Assembly: GCF_014211975.1 (NCBI RefSeq)
Contig: NZ_CP060084.1
Coordinates: forward strand, 4,785,001-4,849,000
DNA: 64,000 bases
DNA from: Teredinibacter haidensis
Lineage (GTDB): Bacteria; Pseudomonadota; Gammaproteobacteria; Pseudomonadales; Cellvibrionaceae
Direction: 5' to 3'
The translations under genes were made by a program, and so were the position numbers. Below, in pieces: positions 53,647 through 62,372 of the stretch. The notes beneath the pieces were generated by a model that was not told where the DNA came from, did not search any database, and saw only the letters and a program-made list of their open reading frames with translations. Positions within the stretch are counted from its first letter, which is position 1. Each line of letters opens with the position of its first letter.

Positions 53647-54483
53647 TAACGGTTCGTGCCTGGTTTGGCTGTCACTCATTCTGTCGCCGTTCATTAATCG
53701 AAAAATTGCGGGCTGGTTTGCAGCATTACCCTATGGGGCGAATGGCAACAATGTGACAAACGAAAGAGCGCAGCTTTTTCTCCGGCAAGAAAAAATTAGC
53801 GCTTTCCAAGCAAACACCAATCAGACTTTTTTGTTGTCGAAAGCCCTTAATCTCCATTTATTCACTCCCCATGCCTATTAGGTTATAGAAATATCCCTAT
53901 CTGTTACTACGGAAACAAAGTGTTTGTATCTGTTTTATCCGTAATGCATCAAGACGTGATAAAAAATAAATTGCATCACCCCATTGATTTAGGCTAATGG
54001 CTGAATGGTTGTTAGTGTACCGATTTCTTAGACAGGAAGGCTGTCGGTTATTTTTTTCACTCCTCACCCTATTTAAAAACTGATGCAAAAGAATGGGGCG
54101 GGAATGTAATTGTTAGCGAAAAACTACGAAAAATATAGAGCGCCTGTCTGCGCGCGTTTCTTGCGGCAATTGCATGAGTCCTTCAGTGAAGGAGCGTTGA
54201 AAGCCCCGGGGAAATTATATTCGTCTACAAAATGCTTTAAGGGAAGCATATAACGATAAATCGAATTACATAATTATGTCATTTATGTTAACGTAATATT
54301 ACAGGGGAATTTTAGGAACAATAAAAATAACCAATTTCTACTGTGAATCCCTAAAAAGCACTCTTTTCCAGTCTATTGGCTAGAAAGGTCTATCCTTTTA
54401 TTTCGCCCTACGTATGGTGGAGCCTGGTTTTAATTGTTGGAGTACCGGAGTGCTGTTCAGATTTATCAATTCCGGGAATAAGT

Positions 54484-55152
54484 ATGCAATCATTAATTAA
54501 CCAGCTGATCGAATATTCTGATTACCTATACGCTATGGTTTTGTCAGGAGTTTTGCCCTCTATTGTCGCTATGGTGTACAAAACATACGGCAATTCCGTT
54601 TCCAATCGTACTGTATTTGCTCGTAACTTCCTTATCATCACTATGTCTACAACGCTGATTATTATCGTGGTGAAGTCTTCTATTGCGCTGTCCCTTGGTT
54701 TGGTGGGTGCGTTGTCCATTGTTCGTTTTCGTGCGGCAATCAAAGAGCCTGAAGAAATTGCCTACCTGTTTTTTATTATTGCAATTGGTATCGGTCTGGG
54801 TGCTTTCCAGTTTGCGATTATCCTAGTGGCAACGCCGTTTATTGTTAGTCTAATAATTTTACGCGCACATTTCAGTGCTAAAACCCAGAAGACTGCGCCG
54901 CTAGGAAACTACAATATCAACGTGATCAGCCGTTCAGCTAAAACGGCCGGTGTTGCCCCTATATCGAAAATTGTAGAAGAAAACACTGATAAAGCCGTAC
55001 TTAAGCATTTTTCAGAGGATGATCAATCTACATCCCTATTGTTTTTTGCTGATATCGCGAGTTTGGAAAAGCTAGATATATTTCGTCGAATGTTGGTCGA
55101 GTATGAATCTGGTATTGCGATTGATGTTGTAGCCAACCGCGAACTTAATTAA
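54484..55152 (+). CDS. DUF4956 inner-membrane protein
   Basis: A 222-residue protein with about four membrane helices in the first 150 residues and the DUF4956 signature SLGLVGALSIVRFRAAIKEP followed by EEIAYLFFIIAIGIGLG. The C-terminal ~80 residues form a cytoplasmic alpha/beta domain. The ATG at 54484 gives a natural start (MQSLINQLIEYSD); the frame is open to 54376. In other bacteria DUF4956 genes are found with CotH and VTC genes, as here. It may export or supply a substrate to the CotH protein. Function unknown. Confidence 0.85.
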   Translation: MQSLINQLIEYSDYLYAMVLSGVLPSIVAMVYKTYGNSVSNRTVFARNFLIITMSTTLIIIVVKSSIALSLGLVGALSIVRFRAAIKEPEEIAYLFFIIAIGIGLGAFQFAIILVATPFIVSLIILRAHFSAKTQKTAPLGNYNINVISRSAKTAGVAPISKIVEENTDKAVLKHFSEDDQSTSLLFFADIASLEKLDIFRRMLVEYESGIAIDVVANRELN

Positions 55153-55165
55153 GAGGAGGTGTTTT

Positions 55166-58100
55166 ATGGGCACCTCTCGTTCCTTGCTTTTTCAGAGGAA
55201 AGCGAAAGGCTTTTCGTTGATCCATGCTCTAGTTTTTACTGTTGTTGTACTGGCATTCAGTTTGATTGCAATTGCTTACAATCGTTTCGCTCCATCATCT
55301 GATACAGGAGTTATTTTTACAGCTGAGGGTGGTGTTTTTGAAAGCCATTCTTATCTGGATCATACTCTCAAGTTTTCCCGTAAGGTATTTAATGGATCTC
55401 AGGTAAAAGTAAAAATAGGTCGGGTCATCTTTAATCAGCATGTCCGGCTTAATCTAACGGGTGCTAAAGAGTACAGTCTCTCCTTTTTCAATAATAAGGA
55501 TTTCATAGCTTCAACTAAATTTTCTGTTGATAAACGCGGTTTTCGTGTAACTGAATTCGGTTACTTGATTGAGGTTCCGGCTAGGGCTTCTGAGGAAGGC
55601 TTCGACGAGGTGGTGGTGACGCCCCATTTTGAATTTGAAATGAAAGTATCTTTTGATGATACGTCTAGAGTGAATGTTGATCGTGGGACTAAAAGCGTAA
55701 CTATTCCTGAGTTTCTGAAAAGTTTACCGAGCACCCATTACGTAATCCTAGCAATTAAAGATGAAGGTACCCGAAAGCTGAGCGAAAGCTCAAAAAACGC
55801 ATTGGCGAAAATGGGGTCGAATATTAAGAGTATTCGCTATCGAGGTTCGTGGGCAGCTGTTTGGAAAAATGGAAAACCGCTAGCGGAGATGATCGAGGCT
55901 CACGACAATGTGGCCGAAATTCGTGGCCAAGATGTTCTGCCTTTGGCTGCGCAGCTAAGTGAACAGGGGCTTGATCTGGTTGTGCGCTCGGCCGGTTATG
56001 AAGCCGGTAATTTTGCGCAAATTAGTGTGGGAGGAAAAGACCATTCGCGCAACCGGCGCGGTGTGAATATTGTTGTCTTGGATGAGCGCTTCAACCTTGT
56101 TAATTCACTTACGGCAGATACATTTTCCAGGGATCGAATGGATGCTCATCAGTCCCTATCCTTGTATGCCAATCGTTATCCGGAACTTACTCTTGGATCA
56201 GTGTTGGCGGAAATTCCAGATGATTTTATCGTTCTCTTGACCTCCAAGGGGAATTACCTTAAAGGACTGGCTCCGAAGAGTCTGGAATATTTTGATTCCG
56301 TTAACTCTAAATTTAGTCAAAGAGTTAACGGTCAATCCTATATCGGAATACTGCGTAATAGACACGTGCTTAACGAAAAATTGGGTGATGGGGCGCAGGC
56401 GATGTCTCTGTTTGAGTCTGCAGCTTTAAAGGATTTGGTCATTAAGTCGGGTGCGCAGGTGTCGCTCGTTAGTAGCGCGGATAATAAGGGCATGTCGGGA
56501 ATCTATATCGACGGTGAAAATATATCGGAAAATTCGCCTGGCATTAATCTGGTGGTGTTGAGCCCGAAATTCGAAGTTATTTCTCGATATGGGTTCGATG
56601 CCGTTGACGGGGACTTGCACCGCAATATAACCGTTTTACAGAAACAGCCGATGCGAACATTAGAGTATGTGTCAGCAGAAGATGAGAGTGATACGCTTGA
56701 AAAACTAAGGTTTAGCGTAAAGCCAGAACATTACCAAACGCTGGTGTCGCTACGAGACGAGGCGCTAAACCGTGAAAGCATAAAGAATGCCAGTAAGCAG
56801 GAGGTGCCCGCAAAGATCGATTTTCAGGGAAAAACGTACAAAGCGGGAATCAGGTTTAAAGGCGACTGGATGGACCATATCAGCAAAGAGCGTTGGTCAT
56901 TTAGGGTTAACCTAAAGGGCGATAATACCATAATGGGGATGAAACGCTTTTCTATTCAGTCCCCAGAGACGCGCGCCTATATGTATGAATGGGTTGTGCA
57001 TGAAGTCTTTCGACATGAAGGAGGGATTACTCCACGCTATTCTTTTTTGCCTGTAGACATTAACAATAAAAGATTTGGTGTTTACGCATTAGAAGAGCAC
57101 TTTGGAAAGCGCATGGTTGAGTACCATGGGCGTAAAGAAGGTCCAATACTCAAGTTTGATGAGTCGCGAATATTTGAATCGGTTGATGCAATAGAAGCCG
57201 TTTTACCGGAAGGGATTACCTTTGAGAATAAAATGTCCACTCTCCAGAAAGCGAATATTCAAGTATTTCAAAGAGAGAAAACTCTGTCCGCTGAAAATCT
57301 ACGAGAGAATTATCGAAGGGGTTATGCCTTGCTCGACGGGTTTCGCAATAAGCTGCTGGTTGCCAGCGATGTTTTTGATGTGGAGTCCTATGCGAAACTT
57401 GTTGCTATTTCGGATCTCTTTCAGACATGGCATTCGGTGCGTTGGCATAATATGCGTTATTACTACAATCCCATTATCGATCGTCTGGAACCAATTCTGT
57501 TTGATGCCGATGCACCAGATAAAAGTTACGAGTCGTTGCATTACTTTAACCGGCATCGGGATGAGGTAAATGAGTATCTGTTTAGCGATGCAGAATTTGC
57601 AGAAGCCTATTTTGGTTTTATGGAGAAATTTTCAAAACGTGATTATCTTTCTGATTTCCGTCGAACCTTTAAGGATGAAATTAAAGAAAAAGAAAAAATA
57701 TTATCTACGAACGGCGGCAACTACAAAATGGAGTGGAGTTTGTTTGAGCGGCGTCAGGAGTTGATACGCAATACGCTGTTTGGGGGGGATCCATTAGCGG
57801 GAGTGGTCAATTATGTTGGTGGAAATGGGCTGCTCGTAAAGTTACAAAATGATTTCGATGTTCCGTATGAGATCGGAGCTCTACATATTGGGAGCAATCG
57901 GTATGCGACGTCAGGGCTAGGGAATATCGTTGAGGCTAAACAAAAGGATGCAGCTTATCATTTTTCAGTAAGCCTGCCCGAGTCTGAGATTCGTGCCAGT
58001 GCGCTAATGCTTGACTATCGCGTTCCAGGTACTACGACCTGGCGGCAGGTGCAGATCTTTCCGTTTGGTGATCCGTTTCTAGAGGTTGGAAAAAATGGAT

Positions 58101-59062
58101 TCATACGTGACCGAAGCAATATAGACGATTTTCCTTTTGTTCGTGAGTCTGGTGATAATGTTATCGAAGTGATTGCTGGTGAATGGCGGGTTGGGAGGGA
58201 TTTGTTGATCCCTGCAGGAAAAAGAGTTCTTGTTCCGGCGGGTACCACTTTGGATTTTGTTAATAGTGCAAAAGTAATCAGTTTTTCTCCTATGTCTGTT
58301 ATGGGCAGCGATAAGCACCCCGTTACGTTTCAGTCCAGTGACAATTCATCTCAGGGGATTATTGTTATACAAGCTAACAAGCCAAGTAATAGAAATAATC
58401 GATCAATATTGGATCATGTAATTTTTTCTGGGTTGTCGAATCCGAACGATGATGGCTGGATGGTGCCGGGCGCAGTTACATTTTATCAGTCTGATGTGGT
58501 TATTACGAATAGTGTATTTAGCAATAACAATTCTGAGGATGCGCTTAATATTGTGTCTTCAGATTACATTCTTTCCGGTGTGACGTTTGAAGGCGCTTTT
58601 TCCGATGCTTTTGATTCGGATTTTTCAACTGGAGAAGTGAACAGTTGTCGCTTTATTAACTCAGGAAATGATGCCATCGACTTTTCAGGTAGTGTAGTCA
58701 GTATTAGCAATGTGAAGATTACTACCGCTGGCGATAAGGGCGTAAGCGCTGGTGAGGCAAGTAGTTTGACGTTAACGGATATTGTTATCGATGGCGCAGA
58801 GATCGGTATCGCCAGTAAAGACGGTTCAAAGGTTTTTGGTAGCGATGTTAATGTGATGAGTGCTGTAATTGGTCTAGCTGCTTATCAGAAAAAACCTGAA
58901 TATACTAAGGCGTATATAAACTTAAGTGATTCCTCTCTGGGCTCTAAAATAAGCCTGCCTTTCGTTTACGATGATGGTTCGGACATATATTTTAACAAAA
59001 CGCTATTACGTATGAAAGAGAAGAAAAAAAACTTACTGATAAAAAAGATAGCCGGCGTATAG
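55166..59062 (+). CDS. Large membrane-anchored CotH-kinase protein with ILEI-like repeats and beta-helix
   Basis: A 1298-residue envelope protein. One N-terminal membrane helix (about 17-38) is followed by a beta domain (50-160). Then come three segments that resemble the FAM3/ILEI ('GG') domain: 178-235 (STHYVILAIKDEGTRKLSES, RGSWAAV), 270-400 (RRGVNIVVLDERFNLVNSLT; DDFIVLLTSKGNYL) and 423-490 (SPGINLVVLSPKFEVI). The CotH kinase domain spans about 505-870 (RFKGDWMDHISKERWSFRVN, GVYALEEHFGKRM, and the metal-binding Asp in EPILFDADA). Residues 1005-1250 form a right-handed beta-helix. CotH proteins phosphorylate secreted partners. Second in a five-gene cassette. Confidence 0.85.
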   Translation: MGTSRSLLFQRKAKGFSLIHALVFTVVVLAFSLIAIAYNRFAPSSDTGVIFTAEGGVFESHSYLDHTLKFSRKVFNGSQVKVKIGRVIFNQHVRLNLTGAKEYSLSFFNNKDFIASTKFSVDKRGFRVTEFGYLIEVPARASEEGFDEVVVTPHFEFEMKVSFDDTSRVNVDRGTKSVTIPEFLKSLPSTHYVILAIKDEGTRKLSESSKNALAKMGSNIKSIRYRGSWAAVWKNGKPLAEMIEAHDNVAEIRGQDVLPLAAQLSEQGLDLVVRSAGYEAGNFAQISVGGKDHSRNRRGVNIVVLDERFNLVNSLTADTFSRDRMDAHQSLSLYANRYPELTLGSVLAEIPDDFIVLLTSKGNYLKGLAPKSLEYFDSVNSKFSQRVNGQSYIGILRNRHVLNEKLGDGAQAMSLFESAALKDLVIKSGAQVSLVSSADNKGMSGIYIDGENISENSPGINLVVLSPKFEVISRYGFDAVDGDLHRNITVLQKQPMRTLEYVSAEDESDTLEKLRFSVKPEHYQTLVSLRDEALNRESIKNASKQEVPAKIDFQGKTYKAGIRFKGDWMDHISKERWSFRVNLKGDNTIMGMKRFSIQSPETRAYMYEWVVHEVFRHEGGITPRYSFLPVDINNKRFGVYALEEHFGKRMVEYHGRKEGPILKFDESRIFESVDAIEAVLPEGITFENKMSTLQKANIQVFQREKTLSAENLRENYRRGYALLDGFRNKLLVASDVFDVESYAKLVAISDLFQTWHSVRWHNMRYYYNPIIDRLEPILFDADAPDKSYESLHYFNRHRDEVNEYLFSDAEFAEAYFGFMEKFSKRDYLSDFRRTFKDEIKEKEKILSTNGGNYKMEWSLFERRQELIRNTLFGGDPLAGVVNYVGGNGLLVKLQNDFDVPYEIGALHIGSNRYATSGLGNIVEAKQKDAAYHFSVSLPESEIRASALMLDYRVPGTTTWRQVQIFPFGDPFLEVGKNGFIRDRSNIDDFPFVRESGDNVIEVIAGEWRVGRDLLIPAGKRVLVPAGTTLDFVNSAKVISFSPMSVMGSDKHPVTFQSSDNSSQGIIVIQANKPSNRNNRSILDHVIFSGLSNPNDDGWMVPGAVTFYQSDVVITNSVFSNNNSEDALNIVSSDYILSGVTFEGAFSDAFDSDFSTGEVNSCRFINSGNDAIDFSGSVVSISNVKITTAGDKGVSAGEASSLTLTDIVIDGAEIGIASKDGSKVFGSDVNVMSAVIGLAAYQKKPEYTKAYINLSDSSLGSKISLPFVYDDGSDIYFNKTLLRMKEKKKNLLIKKIAGV

Positions 59063-59082
59063 GTCTGGAGTAGGGGTGAATA

Positions 59083-59766
59083 ATGTTAGAAATAAAGCAC
59101 AATTATAGGTACGAGCGTAAATTTGTGGTTGATCAAACTGGGGTTAATACACTGTTTACATGTTTAAAACGCAATGCCCATGGCTTTAGAAAGGCTTATC
59201 CTGATCGGGTGATCAATAGCATCTATTTTGATGATATCTTTCTTTCTCACTGCGCGGAGAATGTTGACGGTATTGGTGACCGCACCAAGGTTCGCGTACG
59301 CTGGTATGGTGACGATCCCGGTGTTGTACATAACCCAAAGTTAGAACTGAAAATCAAAAGAGCTTTGGTGGGGAGAAAGGAAATATATCCGGTTAACGGC
59401 TTTGATCGTAACGCAAAAACATCAACGATTGTGCAGCAATTGCTCGGCTCCGACATTCCTGCCAGCGTTAAATGTATGTTAAGACGGCTCTCACCCGTCG
59501 TACAGGTAAGTTACAGACGAAAATACTATGTGTCGCGGGATGATCGTTACCGCCTTACATTCGATGACGGTATTAGGTATTACAATGCTGGGAATGGATA
59601 TATTAGAGGTTTCGGGAAGTTAGATGATCGTAATATCGTAGAATTGAAATACGATGTTGAGAATGATCGGGAGGTAGATAGAATTACTAATCAACTTCCT
59701 TTTAGGTTAAATAAAAATTCAAAATATGTAAATGCTATTCAGTCTGTCTATAACTTGAGAGTATAG
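59083..59766 (+). CDS. VTC-domain (polyphosphate polymerase-like, TTM) protein
   Basis: A 227-residue single-domain protein of the VTC/triphosphate-tunnel group. Tunnel motifs are visible: YERKFVV (residues 10-16), DRTKVRVRWYG (66-76), KLELKIKR (86-93), VSYRRKYY and IVELKYD near the C-terminus. In yeast Vtc4 this fold makes polyphosphate from ATP. No membrane segment or signal is present, so it is cytoplasmic, facing the DUF4956 membrane protein. It is 20 bases downstream of the CotH gene. Polyphosphate or a related polymer as product is an inference from the family. Confidence 0.88.
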   Translation: MLEIKHNYRYERKFVVDQTGVNTLFTCLKRNAHGFRKAYPDRVINSIYFDDIFLSHCAENVDGIGDRTKVRVRWYGDDPGVVHNPKLELKIKRALVGRKEIYPVNGFDRNAKTSTIVQQLLGSDIPASVKCMLRRLSPVVQVSYRRKYYVSRDDRYRLTFDDGIRYYNAGNGYIRGFGKLDDRNIVELKYDVENDREVDRITNQLPFRLNKNSKYVNAIQSVYNLRV

Positions 59767-59848
59767 CAGCGCAGGTTTATATTCGCGAAATACTACTTTT
59801 GTCGAAGTAACTGTTACCTATCGCAGACTTGAATCTGGGCTATCATTT

Positions 59849-60670
59849 ATGAAAAAGTTGGCAAAACTCGGGCTTGTTGCTATTACGCTGGTTACCATGG
59901 GGTGTAATTTCGGTAATCGAAATGAAGGGCCGCTTCAGGTGGCTTTTGTTTCCCATACCTATCACTTGCATAAGCACAAAGATATTCAGGATATGCTAGT
60001 TCAGTCTATCAATCAGGAAAAGCCAAAATATATTTTTTCCTTGGGTGATGTTGTTCTGGTTAACGATGATTTTCGATGGAAGAAAGCAGAGGAATTTTTC
60101 GGGAAATTAGACGGGCCCGTTTATTTCTCGCCTGGGAATCACGATTTACATAGTTTTTATGAGGTGGAAAGCCAGGAAACCGACAGGCACTATCCAGAGC
60201 GCCGTCAGCAATATATTGATCGAATTGGCTATGTGAATAAAATGGTTCAGGATGATAATGCAGATTTCATTATGATTAATTCCAACGATCCATTTATAAA
60301 AACGCAGCCCTTTCTGGATGAGTCCATCGCCAAAGCAAACCCCAATACGCCAAATTTTTTGCTAACGCATCATCCGATCTGGATTGATCGCTATAGGAAA
60401 AATTGGATACAGTGGTATTGGCGTAGTATCAAGCGGGATGAGATAGCGCCTTACCTTGCGGATTTTCAGCGGATCATTGTCGGCGATATATCTGGCAGTA
60501 TCCAGCATCATAAATTTAATGAAACTCCGGCTACGATGATCGGTATTGGCAATGATGGCGATCCCGTATTCTGGGTATTGGCAACACTGCAAGATAATGG
60601 TGAATTCAGTTTCGAGGCAAAAACCATTGAATTGCCGGAACATCACCCTTACAAAAAGAAACAACGATAG
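59849..60670 (+). CDS. Exported metallophosphoesterase-like protein with altered metal ligands
   Basis: A 273-residue calcineurin-like phosphoesterase with an export signal and a probable lipid-attachment cysteine (Cys19 in TMGC; the lipobox is non-canonical). Motifs II (GD, 66-67), III (GNHD, 96-99) and the HH of motif IV (174-175) are intact. Motif I, normally DxH, reads SHTYH, and motif V, normally GHxH, reads GDISGS (212-217). Two metal ligands are thus missing or moved. It may be a regulator, a binder, or an enzyme with a changed metal site. It follows the VTC gene by 82 bases in the cassette. Confidence 0.75.
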   Translation: MKKLAKLGLVAITLVTMGCNFGNRNEGPLQVAFVSHTYHLHKHKDIQDMLVQSINQEKPKYIFSLGDVVLVNDDFRWKKAEEFFGKLDGPVYFSPGNHDLHSFYEVESQETDRHYPERRQQYIDRIGYVNKMVQDDNADFIMINSNDPFIKTQPFLDESIAKANPNTPNFLLTHHPIWIDRYRKNWIQWYWRSIKRDEIAPYLADFQRIIVGDISGSIQHHKFNETPATMIGIGNDGDPVFWVLATLQDNGEFSFEAKTIELPEHHPYKKKQR

Positions 60671-60679
60671 AGGTGTCCG

Positions 60680-61081
60680 ATGAATAAACGTGGTTTATAC
60701 AGAGTGATACTGGTGGCATTTCTTTTTGTTGGCGGTATGATCAATCCAGTCTATGCCGATGTAAAGCATCAGCTTGTGAGCCAGTTGTGGAAAAAAGAGC
60801 GTGCTAGTACTTTTGAGGGGCGGCTAACCACTTTGTGGATGTTTTTCGAGGATGGTACGGGCGTTGCATATCAGCGTTTTAATAAACACGGAAAAATTAA
60901 AGCTCTCAATCACGCATTCACTTATACAGTTGATAAAAACAGGGTAACCATTCAGGAGGAAATCGATAAAGAGTGGGAGGGTTTTTTTGGTGTAACGTAC
61001 TGGACTTTGCACCAGAATAAGTTAATCGGAGATATTAAGCTTGGTAGCCAGCAGTTGGTTTTTACACCCTTTATGCTGTAA
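60680..61081 (+). CDS. Small exported protein of unknown function
   Basis: A 133-residue protein with a signal peptide (MNKRGLYRVILVAFLFVGG, cleavage after NPVYA) and a small beta-rich mature domain (TLWMFFEDGTGVAYQRF; FTYTVDKNRVTIQEEI; LIGDIKLGSQQLVFTP) that recalls a lipocalin-like or copper-resistance-like barrel without clear membership. It begins 9 bases after the phosphoesterase gene and closes the cassette. A GATCATTA/TAATGATC hairpin at 61110-61141 follows. Confidence 0.65.
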   Translation: MNKRGLYRVILVAFLFVGGMINPVYADVKHQLVSQLWKKERASTFEGRLTTLWMFFEDGTGVAYQRFNKHGKIKALNHAFTYTVDKNRVTIQEEIDKEWEGFFGVTYWTLHQNKLIGDIKLGSQQLVFTPFML

Positions 61082-61166
61082 CGATAAGAGTAGGCTAAAT
61101 TATTGATCTGATCATTATTTAATTTTTCCGCGTTAATGATCGATTTGGAAACTCTGGTTGCCTGTC

Positions 61167-62291
61167 TCAGGCGTAATATACACCACCTAAAATCAATTCT
61201 TGAGAGGCTCCTGTAACCGCGGGTATGTTCCCGGGTTTACGTTCCAGAGTACGCATGGCCAGCCAGGCGAATGCTACGGCTTCTACCCAGTCTGGTTGAA
61301 GGTTAAGCGCATCGGTGGTATCCAATTTAAATCTTGGCATTAGCGCTTTTAACCGTTCAAATAGGTGCGTGTTGTGTGCGCCGCCGCCGCAGACAAATAC
61401 ATGGGTGTTGTCTTCACAGATCGCGGCTAGCGCGTTGGCAATACTGATTGCTGTGAGCTCAGTTAGCGTTGCCTGGACATCCTGTGGTGAAAAGGGGGTC
61501 ATGGTCTGCTCTATGTTGGAGCTTACCCAGCTTATATCGAAATCTTCCCGGCCGGTACTTTTGGGCGCAGTCATACGAAAGAACGAATGGCTTAACAGTT
61601 TTTGGAGTAGTTCTTGATTAACGGTTCCCTGTTTTGCCCAGGCACCATCTTCGTCATAATTGTGCGAACCAAAAGAACTGATCCAAGCATCCATTAAAAC
61701 GTTGCCGGGGCCTGTGTCAAAGCCAATGACGGGGCCAGCTTTGGGGATGTAGGTTACGTTGGACATGCCGCCAATATTCAAAATACAGCGCGACTCCTCC
61801 TTCGAGGTAAACATTTCATTGTGGAAGGTCGGAGCTAATGGAGCGCCCTGGCCGCCGGCCGCCATGTCTCTTCGGCGAAAATCAGCAACCGTCGTTATTC
61901 CTGTAAGCTGAGCAATAGTGTTTGGGTCGCCGATTTGTAGGGTGAATTGGTCCGGTGTGCCTGCGCTTCGGGGACGGTGGCGAATAGTTTGGCCGTGACT
62001 GCCAATGCCGCAAATGTCAGCCGCACCGTAGCCGGTTTTGACAAGTAATTGGTTAACTGCGTGCGCAAATAGTAAGCCTAACTGTTTATCGAGTGCGCCC
62101 ATTCGATCTATTTCATTCTCACCGGGGCGAGTTAAATCGAATATTTTTTTGCGAGTTCGCTCTTCGTAGGGCAGATCCAGAGTGCCGATAAGGTTCAGGG
62201 CATTATCCGAAAATTCGACCAGCGCGGCATCTATAGAATCGACGCTAGTTCCAGACATCAGGCCTATATACAGGCGGTTAGCCTCAGACAT
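61167..62291 (-). CDS. anmK: Anhydro-N-acetylmuramic acid kinase
   Basis: A 374-residue AnmK, which opens and phosphorylates 1,6-anhydro-MurNAc from cell-wall recycling to MurNAc-6-phosphate. The N-terminal phosphate loop GLMSGTSVDSIDAALVEF, the GSHGQTIRHRP motif and RRDMAAGGQGAPLAPTFH are intact. Its ribosome binding site (GAGG) is part of a hairpin just upstream. It follows mepM on the same strand, as in Pseudomonas. Confidence 0.96.
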   Translation of the reverse strand: MSEANRLYIGLMSGTSVDSIDAALVEFSDNALNLIGTLDLPYEERTRKKIFDLTRPGENEIDRMGALDKQLGLLFAHAVNQLLVKTGYGAADICGIGSHGQTIRHRPRSAGTPDQFTLQIGDPNTIAQLTGITTVADFRRRDMAAGGQGAPLAPTFHNEMFTSKEESRCILNIGGMSNVTYIPKAGPVIGFDTGPGNVLMDAWISSFGSHNYDEDGAWAKQGTVNQELLQKLLSHSFFRMTAPKSTGREDFDISWVSSNIEQTMTPFSPQDVQATLTELTAISIANALAAICEDNTHVFVCGGGAHNTHLFERLKALMPRFKLDTTDALNLQPDWVEAVAFAWLAMRTLERKPGNIPAVTGASQELILGGVYYA

Positions 62292-62330
62292 AAAAAGCCT
62301 CGTAGTACTTGTTGCGTGAAGGAGGCTTTT
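62292..62330 (-). promoter_or_regulatory. Hairpin with T-run overlapping the anmK ribosome binding site
   Basis: On the minus strand AAAAGCCTC (62330-62322) pairs with GAGGCTTTT (62301-62293), separated by a 20-base loop, and TTTTT leads straight into the anmK ATG. The 3' arm contains the GAGG Shine-Dalgarno sequence. It can act as a terminator for mepM transcripts and would hide the anmK ribosome binding site when folded. Confidence 0.6.
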
Positions 62331-62372
62331 CGCCCCCAGAGTTAAGTGCGGGAGTAATGCATCTACACAATA

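Larger units (their letters stand above)
53073..54483. other. 1.4-kb non-coding region
   Basis: A long gap between the xylanase and DUF4956 genes. It holds a GC-rich double hairpin (53214-53294), a 7-bp tandem repeat (53606-53646) and, from about 53900, a strongly AT-rich stretch leading to the DUF4956 operon, whose promoter must lie there (for instance near 54270-54310). No convincing ORF or known riboswitch was seen. Confidence 0.5.

Noticed and set aside
53591..53881. Open frame of 96 codons containing the heptamer array
   Set aside because: The repetitive start comes from the tandem repeat itself, and the rest has no recognisable protein features or ribosome binding site.
54100..54483. 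Possible c-di-GMP or other riboswitch before the DUF4956 gene
   Set aside because: I looked for GEMM-like conserved segments and found none; only AT-rich sequence is seen.
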